DNA from: Clostridia bacterium
GTDB taxonomy: Bacteria > Bacillota > Clostridia > Christensenellales > CAG-138
Direction of reading: 5' to 3'
NCBI GenBank assembly: GCA_017538255.1
Contig: JAFYJD010000012.1
Location: 97,118 to 161,117 of the forward strand
Length of the DNA stretch: 64,000 nucleotides
Below, piece after piece: positions 35,034 through 44,518 of the stretch (its first letter is position 1; each line of letters starts with the position of its first letter). A program made the translations under genes and the position numbers. Below the pieces are notes generated by a model. That model had not been told where the DNA came from. It did not search any database and was given only the letters and a program-made list of their open reading frames with translations.

Positions 35034-36320
35034 ATGTTTAACGATACTTACTTAAAACTCGGAATTGACAGAGCCGCTTATGATACGATAACCGAACTCG
35101 AAGCGTCGCTTGGATCGGAGTTTGCGGAGATCGAGCGCATCGAATCGGCAAACTCCGCAAAAGTGCTGTCCGCATTTCTTGAAAACAGGATCGCAGCACG
35201 GCATTTTGCGCCTTCAACGGGCTACGGCTATGATGATGACGGTCGCGACGGGCTTGACCGTGTATTTGCTTCTGCGTTTCAAACCGAAGCCGCAGTTGCG
35301 AGCCCGCATCTTGTTTCGGGCACGCACGCAATATTCTGCGTACTCTCCGGACTTTTGCTTCAGGGAGATACACTGCTCTCCATTTCGGGACGGCCTTACG
35401 ATACGCTTGTTGACGCAATAGGCATAAACTTCGCAATACCGGGCTCCCTTCGTGAACAAAACATTAACTACAAGCAGATCGATCTATTTGAGAATGGCGC
35501 GTTTGATTATGGTGCCATTATGGAAACCGTAGAAAGGCTCCAACCGAAACTTGTATATGTTCAGCGTTCACGCGGCTATGCATGGCGTGAGGCAATACTT
35601 CCCGAACGTATGGCGGAGGTATTCAGTGCGATAAAGCGCATATCACCGCTCACATTCATAGTTGTTGATAACTGCTACGGCGAGTTCGTCCGCGAGTTCG
35701 AGCCAACGCACTACGGCGCAGACATCATCGTCGGCTCGCTGATTAAGAACCCTGGCGGAGGTCTTGCACCGACCGGCGGATACTTTGCCGGCAGCAGAGA
35801 GGCTGTCGAGCGCGTTTCGGCGCGTCTCACAGTTCCCGGTATAGGCAGGGAAGCGGGGGCGTATTTCGGGAGTTATCTACCCTTTTATCAAGGTCTTTTC
35901 CTTGCGCCGCATACTGTTGCGCAGAGTCTAAAAACAAGCGTTCTGTTTTCGCGTTTGTTCGAGCAGCTCGGGCTTGAAACCATGCCTTCAAGCAGTGCGC
36001 TAAGGAGCGATATAGTTCAATCGCTTCGCTTTGACAGTAAAGTCAAACTGATCGAGTTCTGCAGATGCATCCAGTCGGTTTCGCCGATTGACGGTTTTGT
36101 GGTGCCGGAACCCTACGCGATGCCCGGTTATAATTCTGACGTCATCATGGCGGCGGGTGCTTTTGTGCAGGGCTCATCGATAGAACTTTCCGCAGATGCA
36201 CCTATCGTGGAGCCCTATACGGCATATCTGCAAGGCGCACTCACATATTCACACGGCAGATTAGCCGCGATGAAGGTTTTAACAATGCTGCTTGATAAGG
36301 GGGCGGGGAAGCTATGCTAA
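35034..36320 (+). CDS. ynbB: methionine gamma-lyase-family PLP protein (YnbB / aluminium-resistance family)
   Basis: 428-residue fold-type I PLP enzyme of the family annotated as aluminium resistance protein or YnbB. The cofactor lysine is in SLIKNPGGGLAPTGGY near residue 240. Other family marks are HLVSGTHAI and VDNCYGEFV. Substrate unproven; C-S lyase activity is inferred from the superfamily. The ATG at 35034 with AAGGTGG upstream was preferred to an earlier in-frame ATG. Lies just after miaA, a neighbourhood usual in Firmicutes. Confidence 0.9.
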   Translation: MFNDTYLKLGIDRAAYDTITELEASLGSEFAEIERIESANSAKVLSAFLENRIAARHFAPSTGYGYDDDGRDGLDRVFASAFQTEAAVASPHLVSGTHAIFCVLSGLLLQGDTLLSISGRPYDTLVDAIGINFAIPGSLREQNINYKQIDLFENGAFDYGAIMETVERLQPKLVYVQRSRGYAWREAILPERMAEVFSAIKRISPLTFIVVDNCYGEFVREFEPTHYGADIIVGSLIKNPGGGLAPTGGYFAGSREAVERVSARLTVPGIGREAGAYFGSYLPFYQGLFLAPHTVAQSLKTSVLFSRLFEQLGLETMPSSSALRSDIVQSLRFDSKVKLIEFCRCIQSVSPIDGFVVPEPYAMPGYNSDVIMAAGAFVQGSSIELSADAPIVEPYTAYLQGALTYSHGRLAAMKVLTMLLDKGAGKLC

Positions 36321-36733
36321 AAGAATGTATGCTTTATGAGAATAAAATCTGTAATAGTTGTGGTGAATGTCTTGTTTGCGACCTCGATCCCGGCAAGACC
36401 TGCGACAACTGCGGCAAATGTATTGACGGCGGCGCCGGAAATGAGTTCAGAAGCATCGTATACAAAGCGGACGAGATAGAGGATACCGGGGCCGATAATG
36501 AGCCCGATAGCGATATTGATAAATCAGATCCCGAACAGGCGTTGATAAACGCGTTTTTGGATCTGCCGATCGATCTTGAACTTCCCGAACCAATAGAAGT
36601 CGATCCGAAACTTGCGGCGGAGTGGGAGAGTATCCTCGCATACGAAGCAATGAAAGAAAACACTCAAAACGCTGATATTGAGTTCAGAGAGATCGGCATA
36701 AAGGGAGTGAGAAAACGCAGGGTAAAGCCATGA
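36314..36733 (+). CDS. small protein with N-terminal cysteine-rich, zinc-ribbon-like motif
   Basis: 139 residues. Four C-x2-C-like pairs crowd the first 37 residues (CNSCGECLVCDL, then CDNCGKC), suggesting one or two bound metals. The rest is very acidic (about residues 45-100, rich in D and E) and ends in a basic tail VRKRRVKP. Family not named here. Overlaps the ynbB gene by 7 bases, so it is probably translated from the same message. Ends 7 bases before the convergent recombinase gene, with no terminator seen. Confidence 0.75.
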   Translation: MLKECMLYENKICNSCGECLVCDLDPGKTCDNCGKCIDGGAGNEFRSIVYKADEIEDTGADNEPDSDIDKSDPEQALINAFLDLPIDLELPEPIEVDPKLAAEWESILAYEAMKENTQNADIEFREIGIKGVRKRRVKP

Positions 36734-36739
36734 CCGTGT

Positions 36740-37867
36740 TTATTCCTTGCTTTGTTCGCCGCTTTGTGGAGGTTCATCGGGTTGCGTATCATCTCGAAGT
36801 TTTATGACTTCGGCGGCAACGCGCCTGCGATCCTTCGCAAGAGCGGCGTAGTGCTTACGAGTGGTGTTGACATCCTTATGACCGAGCACATCCGCGACCA
36901 GATAGATATCGCCAGTTTCCCTGTATAACGAGGTGCCGAAAGTGCTCCTCAATTTATGCGGGGATATTTTTTTGAGCGGAGCCGCGATCTTGGCGTATTT
37001 TTTCACCAGTTGTTCAACTGCGCGAACGGTGATGCGCTTGTTTTGAAGCGAAAGGAAAAATGCATCCTCACTGCCGAGTTCGGCGATGATAAGGTCGCGT
37101 CTGAGTTTATAATCAAGCAGCGTACTTCGTACTTCTTTACCGAAAACCAACACATCAGCATTGCCGCCTTTGCGTATGATTCTGACCTCATTTTGCTCAA
37201 AATCGATATCATCGTTGTTGATGCCAACAAGTTCGCTGATACGCATACCCGTTCCGAGAAAGAGCGTAACTATCGCCGCGTCTCGGATCTTGGTTTGATT
37301 GTGGAAGCGCTTCTGTGCGGCGGTCAAACCTTCGCCGCTGCTTATTAGTTCGAGAAGTTTTACTATCTCGTCCGGTTCGAGCCTAATTATCTCGCGCTCA
37401 TGAAGTTTGGGCGTATCAACAAGCGAGGCGGGGTTGGCGCTCACCTTGCCACGTTTATAAAGGTATTTGAAAAATGCGCGTATTGCAGCAAGTTTTCTCG
37501 CTTTGCCGCGCTCGCCGTTTGATATATAGTTGTTTTCGTTATCGGAATCCGAATCATTTATATTAGGATCATCATCGGGATAAAGTGCAATGTATTGAAG
37601 AAAACCTTCGATATCCTCCGCAGAAACCTTGTTTAGTATCGAACTGTCGATATCCTGTATGGTGTCAATGTCTTTACAGAGCGGGAGATCGAAAAGATAC
37701 TTGAAAAAAAGTTTGAGATCCAGCGCGTAACCGTATCTGGTCAGCGCGGAAGTCGTCTGTTCGATGCCGCGAAAAAAGTCGCTGCAAGACCTCGGCAATT
37801 CGCCAAGCAGTTCGCGCAGTTTAATCGTGTATTTCTTTGCGCGCTGTTCAGAATAGTTTCCGCTCAT
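36740..37867 (-). CDS. tyrosine recombinase of the XerC/XerD type
   Basis: 375-residue site-specific recombinase. All catalytic residues can be placed: Arg209 (GTGMRISEL), likely Lys233, His304 and Arg307 (HKLR), His330 (LGHKDVNTT) and the nucleophile Tyr340 (KHYA). The N-terminal SAM-like core-binding domain (residues ~30-140) carries an unusual acidic insertion at 97-118 (YPDDDPNINDSDSDNENNY). No phage or integron genes are near. A 34-bp inverted repeat upstream (37920-37953) has the shape of a recombinase core site and overlaps the -35 box. ATG 37867. Confidence 0.9.
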   Translation of the reverse strand: MSGNYSEQRAKKYTIKLRELLGELPRSCSDFFRGIEQTTSALTRYGYALDLKLFFKYLFDLPLCKDIDTIQDIDSSILNKVSAEDIEGFLQYIALYPDDDPNINDSDSDNENNYISNGERGKARKLAAIRAFFKYLYKRGKVSANPASLVDTPKLHEREIIRLEPDEIVKLLELISSGEGLTAAQKRFHNQTKIRDAAIVTLFLGTGMRISELVGINNDDIDFEQNEVRIIRKGGNADVLVFGKEVRSTLLDYKLRRDLIIAELGSEDAFFLSLQNKRITVRAVEQLVKKYAKIAAPLKKISPHKLRSTFGTSLYRETGDIYLVADVLGHKDVNTTRKHYAALAKDRRRVAAEVIKLRDDTQPDEPPQSGEQSKE

Positions 37868-37909
37868 AATTTCTTTTTAGTCCTTTATAATAATCTGGTG
37901 GGGCATCCT

Positions 37910-37938
37910 ATTATAACACAACTATTCGCAAAAGACAA
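37910..37938 (-). promoter_or_regulatory. sigma-A promoter of the recombinase gene
   Basis: Minus strand TTGTCT, 17 nt, TATAAT. The -35 box lies inside the inverted repeat at 37920-37953, so binding there should affect transcription. Confidence 0.65.
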
Positions 37939-37953
37939 GTTTTGCGAATAGTT
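37920..37953. repeat. 14-6-14 inverted repeat, candidate recombinase core site or operator
   Basis: AACTATTCGCAAAA (37920-37933), 6-nt centre GACAAG, then the exact complement TTTTGCGAATAGTT (37940-37953). Arm length and 6-bp centre are like dif-type core sites (11-6-11). It is 53 bp upstream of the tyrosine recombinase start codon. No T-run follows, so it is not a standard terminator. Confidence 0.7.
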
Positions 37954-38077
37954 CAGGGTGGAATTAGGCAAACTCACAAATTTGTGCCATTAAGACATTA
38001 TCCGTGAATTCATCCAAAAAAGCGATTTGTGCATATTTTGATGCAACAGTTTTATCAAATCACGCACAAAAACTTGA

Positions 38078-38545
38078 TCAGCATTCCTCGTTATTATGCT
38101 GCAAAGTTTTTTTCAGTTCTGCGACGGCCTTTGTTGCGAGTTCATCGCATCTATTGTTGTATGGATTATCCGCGTGGCCTTTGACTTTATTCCAATTAAG
38201 TCTGTGGACCCTTGTAAGGATCATAAGTTCATTCCAAAGGTCCTGATTTTCGACTGGCTTATTATTGGATGTTTGCCAGCCGTTCCTAAGCCAATTCCAA
38301 ATCCAACCGCTTACGAACGCATTGTAAACATAACTGCTGTCCGTATACAACTCGACTTTGCAAGGCTCCTTAAGGCATTTAAGCGCCTCGATGACAGCCG
38401 TTAGTTCCATGCGATTATTGGTCGAATACTCCTCGGCGCCGGATATTTCCTTTTGTGCGTTTCCGTACATCAGCAGCGCGCCCCAGCCGCCGACGCCCGG
38501 GTTTCCGGAGCAGGCACCGTCAGTATAAATTAGAACATTCTTCAT
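38078..38545 (-). CDS. rnhA: ribonuclease HI
   Basis: Cleaves the RNA strand of RNA-DNA hybrids. 155 residues. The catalytic carboxylates are present: Asp9 in IYTDGACSGNPG, Glu in NNRMELTAVIEAL, Asp in LYTDSSYV, and a late Asp in NNRCDELAT. The basic handle WIWNWLRNGWQT, typical of E. coli-like RNase HI, is present. ATG 38545, 14 nt after the nitroreductase gene on the same strand. Confidence 0.95.
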   Translation of the reverse strand: MKNVLIYTDGACSGNPGVGGWGALLMYGNAQKEISGAEEYSTNNRMELTAVIEALKCLKEPCKVELYTDSSYVYNAFVSGWIWNWLRNGWQTSNNKPVENQDLWNELMILTRVHRLNWNKVKGHADNPYNNRCDELATKAVAELKKTLQHNNEEC

Positions 38546-38559
38546 AATTATATATTATA

Positions 38560-39333
38560 TTATTCTGCGCCACTTTCTTTATCGTTTAAAACCCGAGCAG
38601 AACTAAACGGAATGAATGTAGCTTCACCGTTGCCGTTCTCAAACTCCCAATCGCCGTAAACGCCGTGTTTAGCAGCGCCGAGTTCGATATGGAGCATCGC
38701 AATTCCAAGATCGACATCGCCGAAGCCGAAGTTGGTTGCGTTGCTGATGATGCGGATCTTTGAGTTCTGGATATCAAGTTCCCAAGGCTGCCTGTTTCTT
38801 GCGGACGGCGCGAGCCTCGCTGTATTGGCTGCATCCTGCTGCCAGCGCGGTAAAGCGAGATAATCCTGCCTTTCAAGCCCGGTCAACCGGTCTATGCTCT
38901 TTTTGCCGACAGCCGCATGGATATCGTCAGGTTTGCCGACGGCTATGACAGCGACGACTTTTTCATCAGCATCAAGATCGATGTACTTCATCAGCGCACT
39001 GCGTTTAAAGCCTGTCCCAAGCCAACAGGTACCGTAGCCTCGCGAAATGCATTCCAACAGAAATGCTTCGCCGATATAGCCGCCCATATACCTACACTTG
39101 TCGCGTACAATCACCGCCGCAAAACAATTAGTGCCATCAACTCCGCCGAAGATCGAAAAACCGCTCAAAACATCGTTCTTTGCTCTGAACTCGATGCGGG
39201 CTTTGTCATTCCTCAATCCGTCGGCAAAATCCTTCAGTTCAAAGAAGTCATCCTTTGGCACCTTACCGCTGAAAATGCGGATAGATGAGCGTTTCTTCGC
39301 CGCCTCATACCAGTTTTGCATTTCGTTAGCCAT
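38560..39333 (-). CDS. nitroreductase-family protein
   Basis: 257-residue FMN-dependent nitroreductase-like protein. The start of the domain reads RSSIRIFSGKVPKDDFFEL, and the helix with SRGYGTCWLGTGF and the APSARNRQPWELDI segment are flavin-contact regions. It looks like the putative nitroreductase type (TM1586-like) with two half-domains. Substrate unknown. ATG 39333 chosen for its GGGGG ribosome site; a GTG at 39345 is also in frame. Sits between uvrA and rnhA on one minus-strand unit. Confidence 0.85.
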   Translation of the reverse strand: MANEMQNWYEAAKKRSSIRIFSGKVPKDDFFELKDFADGLRNDKARIEFRAKNDVLSGFSIFGGVDGTNCFAAVIVRDKCRYMGGYIGEAFLLECISRGYGTCWLGTGFKRSALMKYIDLDADEKVVAVIAVGKPDDIHAAVGKKSIDRLTGLERQDYLALPRWQQDAANTARLAPSARNRQPWELDIQNSKIRIISNATNFGFGDVDLGIAMLHIELGAAKHGVYGDWEFENGNGEATFIPFSSARVLNDKESGAE

Positions 39334-39347
39334 ACTGTCCCCCACTG

Positions 39348-42191
39348 TTAGTTTTCTTTATTTAATATCTTTTTCAGGAAAACTCCCGTAAAACTCGCCT
39401 CACACTCGGCAACCCGTTCCGGCGTTCCGCATACAACAACATTGCCGCCTCTATTGCCGCCGCCGGGTCCAAGATCGATGATATGATCCGCCGTCTTTAT
39501 CACATCGAGATTATGCTCGATAACTATAACGGTGCTTCCGGACGAGCAAAGCCGTTGAAGTATATTTATCAGTTTTTCAACATCCGCGGTGTGAAGACCT
39601 GTCGTCGGCTCATCGAGTATGTAGAGCGTTTTGCCGGTATCGCGCCGTGCAAGTTCGGTAGCAAGTTTAACGCGCTGAGCTTCGCCGCCCGATAGCGTTG
39701 TTGAAGACTGACCGAGTTTGATATAACCGAGCCCGACGTCATTCATCGCCTGCAGTCTACGTGCGATCCTCGGATGCACCGAAAAGAAATCCAACGCATG
39801 TTCAACGGTCATATCAAGCACATCTGCGATCGTTTTACCCTTGTAGCGAACGTCAAGCGTTTCCCTGTTGTAGCGCTTGCCCTTGCAGACCTCACACGGA
39901 ACATAGACATCTGGCAAAAAATGCATTTCAATCTTGATAATACCGTCGCCGCGGCAGGATTCGCAGCGTCCGCCTTTGACATTGAAACTGAATCTTGACG
40001 CAGTAAAACCGCGCATCTTCGCATCTGGCGTCATCGCGAAAACTTCGCGTATCATATCGAATACGCCCGTATATGTCGCGGGATTGCTGCGCGGAGTTCT
40101 TCCGATTGGAGATTGATCGATATCAATGACCTTATCAAGGAATACATCGCCCTCCAACCTGTCGAACTCGCCGGAAAAAGTACGAGCCCTATTGAGTTTT
40201 CTAAGCAGAGTATTCTTTATTATGCTGTTGACAAGGCTCGATTTGCCCGAGCCTGATACGCCAGTTATGCAGGTGAACACACCGAGCGGAACTTCAACAT
40301 CGATATTATTTAGGTTATTCTCGCGACAGCCGTAGACCTTCAGCATTCGATCACTATTTACTTCGCGGCGCTTTTCGGGGATGACGATCTTTCGCCTTCC
40401 GCTCAAAAACTGACCTGTAATCGATTCAGTTGTGTTTATGATATCCTCGACGCTGCCTTGGGCGACAATTTCACCGCCGTGTATGCCCGGACCCGGGCCG
40501 ATATCAACGATATGGTCGGCATTCAGCATCGTTTCTTCGTCATGTTCAACAACGATCAAAGTATTTCCAAGATCCCGTAGGCCCTTCAGCGTTGCAATAA
40601 GTTTGGCGTTGTCGTGCTGATGCAGACCGATGCTCGGCTCATCGAGTATGTATATCACGCCTACAAGACCCGATCCGATCTGCGTTGCAAGCCGTATCCG
40701 CTGCGCTTCGCCGCCGGAAAGCGAAGAAGCAGAGCGCGAAAGCGTTAAGTAATCGAGCCCAACATCGGCAAGGAATCTGAGTCTTGCGGTCAGTTCTTTG
40801 AATATGCGCGACGCGATCATTCGTTCAGATTCCGTCAAATCAATATCATTAAGAAAACCAAGTGCGTCAAGTATCGGAAGGTCGCTGACGTCGGAAATCG
40901 ATTTACCGCCTAAGGTAACGGCAAGGACTTCGGGCTTCAGACGTTTTCCCTCACAAACCGGACACGGCGTGCGGCGCATAAACTCGCGGTATGCCTCCTT
41001 CATCTGCTCGGACTGCGTTTCTTTATATCGCCTTTCCATACTGGGCACAATGCCTTCAAACGCAGTTTGAAACGATCCGCTGCCGAAATCGCGCTCATAA
41101 GAAACGATCAATTGCTTGCCGCCCGTGCCGTAAAGCATAACTTCCTTAGCCGACTCATCAAGATCCCTCCACGGAGTATCCAGAGAAAAGCCGTATTCCT
41201 CCGCAAGCGCCTTGAAGTAGATCAAGCGCAGGCTGTTTTCGCCAACGGAATTGCCGGAACCCCAGCCCATTGCAGCGATCGCTCCGTCCATAATCGATTT
41301 GTCTGGATCGCTGATGATAAGATCAGGATCGAACTGTTCCTTATATCCAAGGCCCGTGCACTCGGGGCAGGCGCCGTAAGGATTGTTGAAAGAGAACATC
41401 CTCGGCGTCAATTCTTCAACGCTGATGCCGCAGTCCGGGCAGGCATAATTTTGCGAAAACAGTATCTCCTCTCCGCCAATTATGTCTGCTTTTGCGAGTC
41501 CGTTTCCAAGCGCGAAAGCCGTTTCAAGAGAATCCGAAAGGCGCATAGAGATTCCGTCCTTTAGGACTATCCTGTCGACTATAACTTCGATATTATGTTT
41601 TTTGTTTTTATCAAGCGGCGGCACTTCGTTGACAACATAGACCTCTCCGTCCACCTTAACGCGCGAAAAGCCATCCTTTTGTATGCGTTCAAGGAGTTTG
41701 ATATGTTCACCCTTGGTGCCGCGCACAACAGGGGCAACGATCTGCAGTTTTGTGCCGACACCAAGCCCCATCACTTTGTCTACGACCTGATCGATGCTTT
41801 GACGAGTTATCGGTTTGCCGCATTTGGGGCAATGCGGAATGCCTATACTAGCAAACAGCAGACGCAGATAATCGTTTATCTCCGTAACGGTACCGACGGT
41901 CGAGCGCGGGTTGTTCGAAGTGCTCTTTTGATCGATAGAAACCGCAGGCGAAAGCCCGTCAATATAGTCCACATCCGGTTTGTCCATCTGCCCAAGGAAT
42001 TGGCGTGCATAGGCAGAAAGCGATTCAACGTAGCGACGCTGACCTTCGGCAAATATCGTTTCAAACGCAAGCGATGACTTTCCAGATCCCGAAAGCCCGG
42101 TAAAGACGATCAATTTATCTCGCGGGATGCTTAAAGTGATGTTTTTAAGGTTGTTCTCTCTTGCTCCGCGTATCGTAATATATTCTTTCAA
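39348..42191 (-). CDS. uvrA: excinuclease ABC subunit A
   Basis: Damage-recognition ATPase of nucleotide excision repair. 947 residues. Two ABC cassettes: Walker [11 protein letters not shown] and [10 protein letters not shown], signatures [12 protein letters not shown] and [12 protein letters not shown]. The zinc modules CPKCGKP, CPDCG/CPECTG and [16 protein letters not shown] are intact. The TTG at 42191 is chosen (GGGGGAG 6 nt upstream, then [17 protein letters not shown], the family start) over an ATG at 42224, which lies inside the uvrB end. Follows uvrB by 13 nt. Confidence 0.97.
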   Translation of the reverse strand: MKEYITIRGARENNLKNITLSIPRDKLIVFTGLSGSGKSSLAFETIFAEGQRRYVESLSAYARQFLGQMDKPDVDYIDGLSPAVSIDQKSTSNNPRSTVGTVTEINDYLRLLFASIGIPHCPKCGKPITRQSIDQVVDKVMGLGVGTKLQIVAPVVRGTKGEHIKLLERIQKDGFSRVKVDGEVYVVNEVPPLDKNKKHNIEVIVDRIVLKDGISMRLSDSLETAFALGNGLAKADIIGGEEILFSQNYACPDCGISVEELTPRMFSFNNPYGACPECTGLGYKEQFDPDLIISDPDKSIMDGAIAAMGWGSGNSVGENSLRLIYFKALAEEYGFSLDTPWRDLDESAKEVMLYGTGGKQLIVSYERDFGSGSFQTAFEGIVPSMERRYKETQSEQMKEAYREFMRRTPCPVCEGKRLKPEVLAVTLGGKSISDVSDLPILDALGFLNDIDLTESERMIASRIFKELTARLRFLADVGLDYLTLSRSASSLSGGEAQRIRLATQIGSGLVGVIYILDEPSIGLHQHDNAKLIATLKGLRDLGNTLIVVEHDEETMLNADHIVDIGPGPGIHGGEIVAQGSVEDIINTTESITGQFLSGRRKIVIPEKRREVNSDRMLKVYGCRENNLNNIDVEVPLGVFTCITGVSGSGKSSLVNSIIKNTLLRKLNRARTFSGEFDRLEGDVFLDKVIDIDQSPIGRTPRSNPATYTGVFDMIREVFAMTPDAKMRGFTASRFSFNVKGGRCESCRGDGIIKIEMHFLPDVYVPCEVCKGKRYNRETLDVRYKGKTIADVLDMTVEHALDFFSVHPRIARRLQAMNDVGLGYIKLGQSSTTLSGGEAQRVKLATELARRDTGKTLYILDEPTTGLHTADVEKLINILQRLCSSGSTVIVIEHNLDVIKTADHIIDLGPGGGNRGGNVVVCGTPERVAECEASFTGVFLKKILNKEN

Positions 42192-42204
42192 GCGTACTCC
42201 CCCA

Positions 42205-44229
42205 TTATTTCCTTGTGCGTCCACGTGATTTTCTTCTGCTGCCAGGCGTGCCCGGCTCGGCAGAAGTGCTGCCGCTCACTTCGATGCCCTTGAGTTTATA
42301 GAGTTCATCACGCAGTTTTGCGGCGGTCTCAAACTCAAGTTCCATTGCGGCTTTCTGCATCTGCTCGGTGATAAGCGCAATCTTCTGTTCGAGCTCGGCG
42401 GCGCTCAAACAGTCCTTTACGTCCACTGAAACCGAGGATATCTCGATTATGCCGTGAACATGTTTGATAATGCTTCTCGGCACGATTCCGTGCACTTTAT
42501 TAAAATCGATCTGTTTATTTCTGCGCCTGCTCGTTTCATCTATCGTGCGGCGCATCGAATCGGTTACGGTATCCGCATACATAATAACGTAGCCGTCAAC
42601 ATTTCTCGCGGCTCTGCCGACGGTCTGTATCATTGAAGTCGTTGATCTCAAAAAGCCCTCTTTGTCGGCATCGAGTATCGCAACAAGTCCGACTTCGGGA
42701 AGGTCGAGTCCCTCGCGCAAAAGGTTTATCCCAACGAGAACATCGAACTCACCAAGCCGAAGATCGCGGATTATCTTCATGCGTTCGATCGTCTGGATAT
42801 CCGAATGCATATAGCGCACCTTTATCCCTATGGAGTCAAGATGCTCGGTCAGCATCTCCGCCATACGCTTTGTGAGCGTCGTAACGAGTACTCTATATCC
42901 TTTTTGTGTGTTCCTGTTTATCTCTATTATCAGATCGTCGATCTGATCAGTTGCGGGACGCACGAAAATTTCGGGATCAACGAGCCCTGTCGGGCGAATT
43001 ATCTGCTCCGCGATATTTGCAGCGCGCGAGAGTTCATACTCGGCTGGCGTCGCACTTACACAGATAAGTTGCTTTACACGGGATTCAAACTCATCGAATT
43101 TGAGCGGACGGTTATCGTATGCGCTCGGTATCCTAAAGCCGTATTCTACAAGTTCGGTCTTCCGAGCGCGGTCGCCGTTATACATCGCGCGTATCTGCGG
43201 CAATGTCACGTGGCTTTCATCGATGATTGTCAAAAAATCATCCCCGAAGAAATCGAGAAGCGTATAAGGCGCTTGACCGGGCTCCCTGCCGTCAAAATAC
43301 CGTGAGTAATTCTCTATCCCCGTGCAATAACCTATCTCGCGTATCATCTCGATATCGTACCTTGTGCGTTGCTCAAGGCGCTGCGCTTCGACAAGTTTGC
43401 CCTGTGATTTGAGTTCGTCCACGCGCCGGATCATATCGTTTTCGATCTGTTCAAGCGCCAACTCAAGTTTCTCCCTTCCGGCGGAATAATGCGTTGCCGG
43501 AAATATGACGGTATGCATAAGAGAATTGATCGGCACGCCGGTAACAGCGTTTATTTCTTTGATGCTCTCGACTTCATCGCAGAAAAAATCAATGCGGATC
43601 GCTCTGTCGGAAAAGTTCATAGGGAATATTTCAATGACATCGCCGCGTACTCTGAAGGTTCCGCGCACAAACTCGAAATCGTTTCGCTGATACTGGATAT
43701 CGATGAGTTTTCGTATGAACGCGTCGCGCTCGATAACAGCGCCCTTCCTTACGGAAATACTCATCCTCAAATACTCTTCGGGATCGCCAAGCGCATATAT
43801 GCAGGACACAGACGCTACTATTATTACGTCCCTTCGCTCGTTGAGAGAGCAGGTCGCGCTGTGGCGAAGCCTGTCGATCTCTTGATTGATGTCGGCAGTC
43901 TTTTCTATGTATGTATCCGATACCGCAATGTATGCTTCCGGCTGATAGTAATCGTAGTAGGAAACAAAGTATTCAACGGCGTTATCGGGAAAAAACTCAC
44001 GAAACTCCGAGCACAATTGCGCGGCAAGCGTTTTGTTGTGCGCAATGACGAGCGTCGGTTTTTGAACGTGCTCGATAAGTTTTGCCAACGTAAAGGTCTT
44101 ACCCGATCCCGTTACGCCGAGAAGCACCTGTACACCGTCCCCGGAGAGAACGCCCTCGGACAGCGATTCGATCGCCTGCGGTTGATCTCCTTGCGGCTCG
44201 AACGGTGAAACGACCTTGAACTTGCCCAC
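42205..44229 (-). CDS. uvrB: excinuclease ABC subunit B
   Basis: DNA helicase-like damage verifier of nucleotide excision repair. 674 residues. Walker A is [13 protein letters not shown] near residue 39, and the beta-hairpin region [14 protein letters not shown] and helicase motif QTVGRAARN are present. The UvrC-binding UVR helix near the C-terminus reads [16 protein letters not shown] start at 44229 with GGGAGG 5 nt upstream. First gene of uvrB-uvrA-nitroreductase-rnhA. Confidence 0.97.
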   Translation of the reverse strand: MGKFKVVSPFEPQGDQPQAIESLSEGVLSGDGVQVLLGVTGSGKTFTLAKLIEHVQKPTLVIAHNKTLAAQLCSEFREFFPDNAVEYFVSYYDYYQPEAYIAVSDTYIEKTADINQEIDRLRHSATCSLNERRDVIIVASVSCIYALGDPEEYLRMSISVRKGAVIERDAFIRKLIDIQYQRNDFEFVRGTFRVRGDVIEIFPMNFSDRAIRIDFFCDEVESIKEINAVTGVPINSLMHTVIFPATHYSAGREKLELALEQIENDMIRRVDELKSQGKLVEAQRLEQRTRYDIEMIREIGYCTGIENYSRYFDGREPGQAPYTLLDFFGDDFLTIIDESHVTLPQIRAMYNGDRARKTELVEYGFRIPSAYDNRPLKFDEFESRVKQLICVSATPAEYELSRAANIAEQIIRPTGLVDPEIFVRPATDQIDDLIIEINRNTQKGYRVLVTTLTKRMAEMLTEHLDSIGIKVRYMHSDIQTIERMKIIRDLRLGEFDVLVGINLLREGLDLPEVGLVAILDADKEGFLRSTTSMIQTVGRAARNVDGYVIMYADTVTDSMRRTIDETSRRRNKQIDFNKVHGIVPRSIIKHVHGIIEISSVSVDVKDCLSAAELEQKIALITEQMQKAAMELEFETAAKLRDELYKLKGIEVSGSTSAEPGTPGSRRKSRGRTRK

Positions 44230-44257
44230 ACTGTCCTCCCGTAAACATATTCATTTT

Positions 44258-44286
44258 ATTATACCACTTTACGAATAAAAGTTAAA
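44258..44286 (-). promoter_or_regulatory. sigma-A promoter of uvrB-uvrA
   Basis: Minus strand TTTAAC, 17 nt, TATAAT, 28 nt upstream of the uvrB GTG. No LexA-type box is obvious between promoter and start. Confidence 0.7.
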
Positions 44287-44518
44287 CCTCAAAATTCCGA
44301 TTTATGTTTAAAATACAAAATTATGCTGCAATTGCACGGAATATCTCTTGACAACCAAAAACAATGCGTCATCCTGTGTTTGGCCCGTATCAGTGTATAC
44401 AATTTTTGCCCGAATATATTGCATTTTCCTCTTTATTTGCGACTTAAAATCTACTATAATAGAAGCAGTTGAAAAATAGGGCGAATCGTCCCTTTACGCA
44501 TTAAAGGAGGATACAGAA

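Noticed and set aside
37920..37953. Terminator of rnhA
   Set aside because: The stem has no following T-tract on the minus strand and overlaps the recombinase promoter.
44349..44354. TTGACA upstream of iorA as a promoter -35
   Set aside because: No acceptable -10 box follows at 16-18 nt. The TATAAT at 44455-44460 is a better candidate despite its weak -35.
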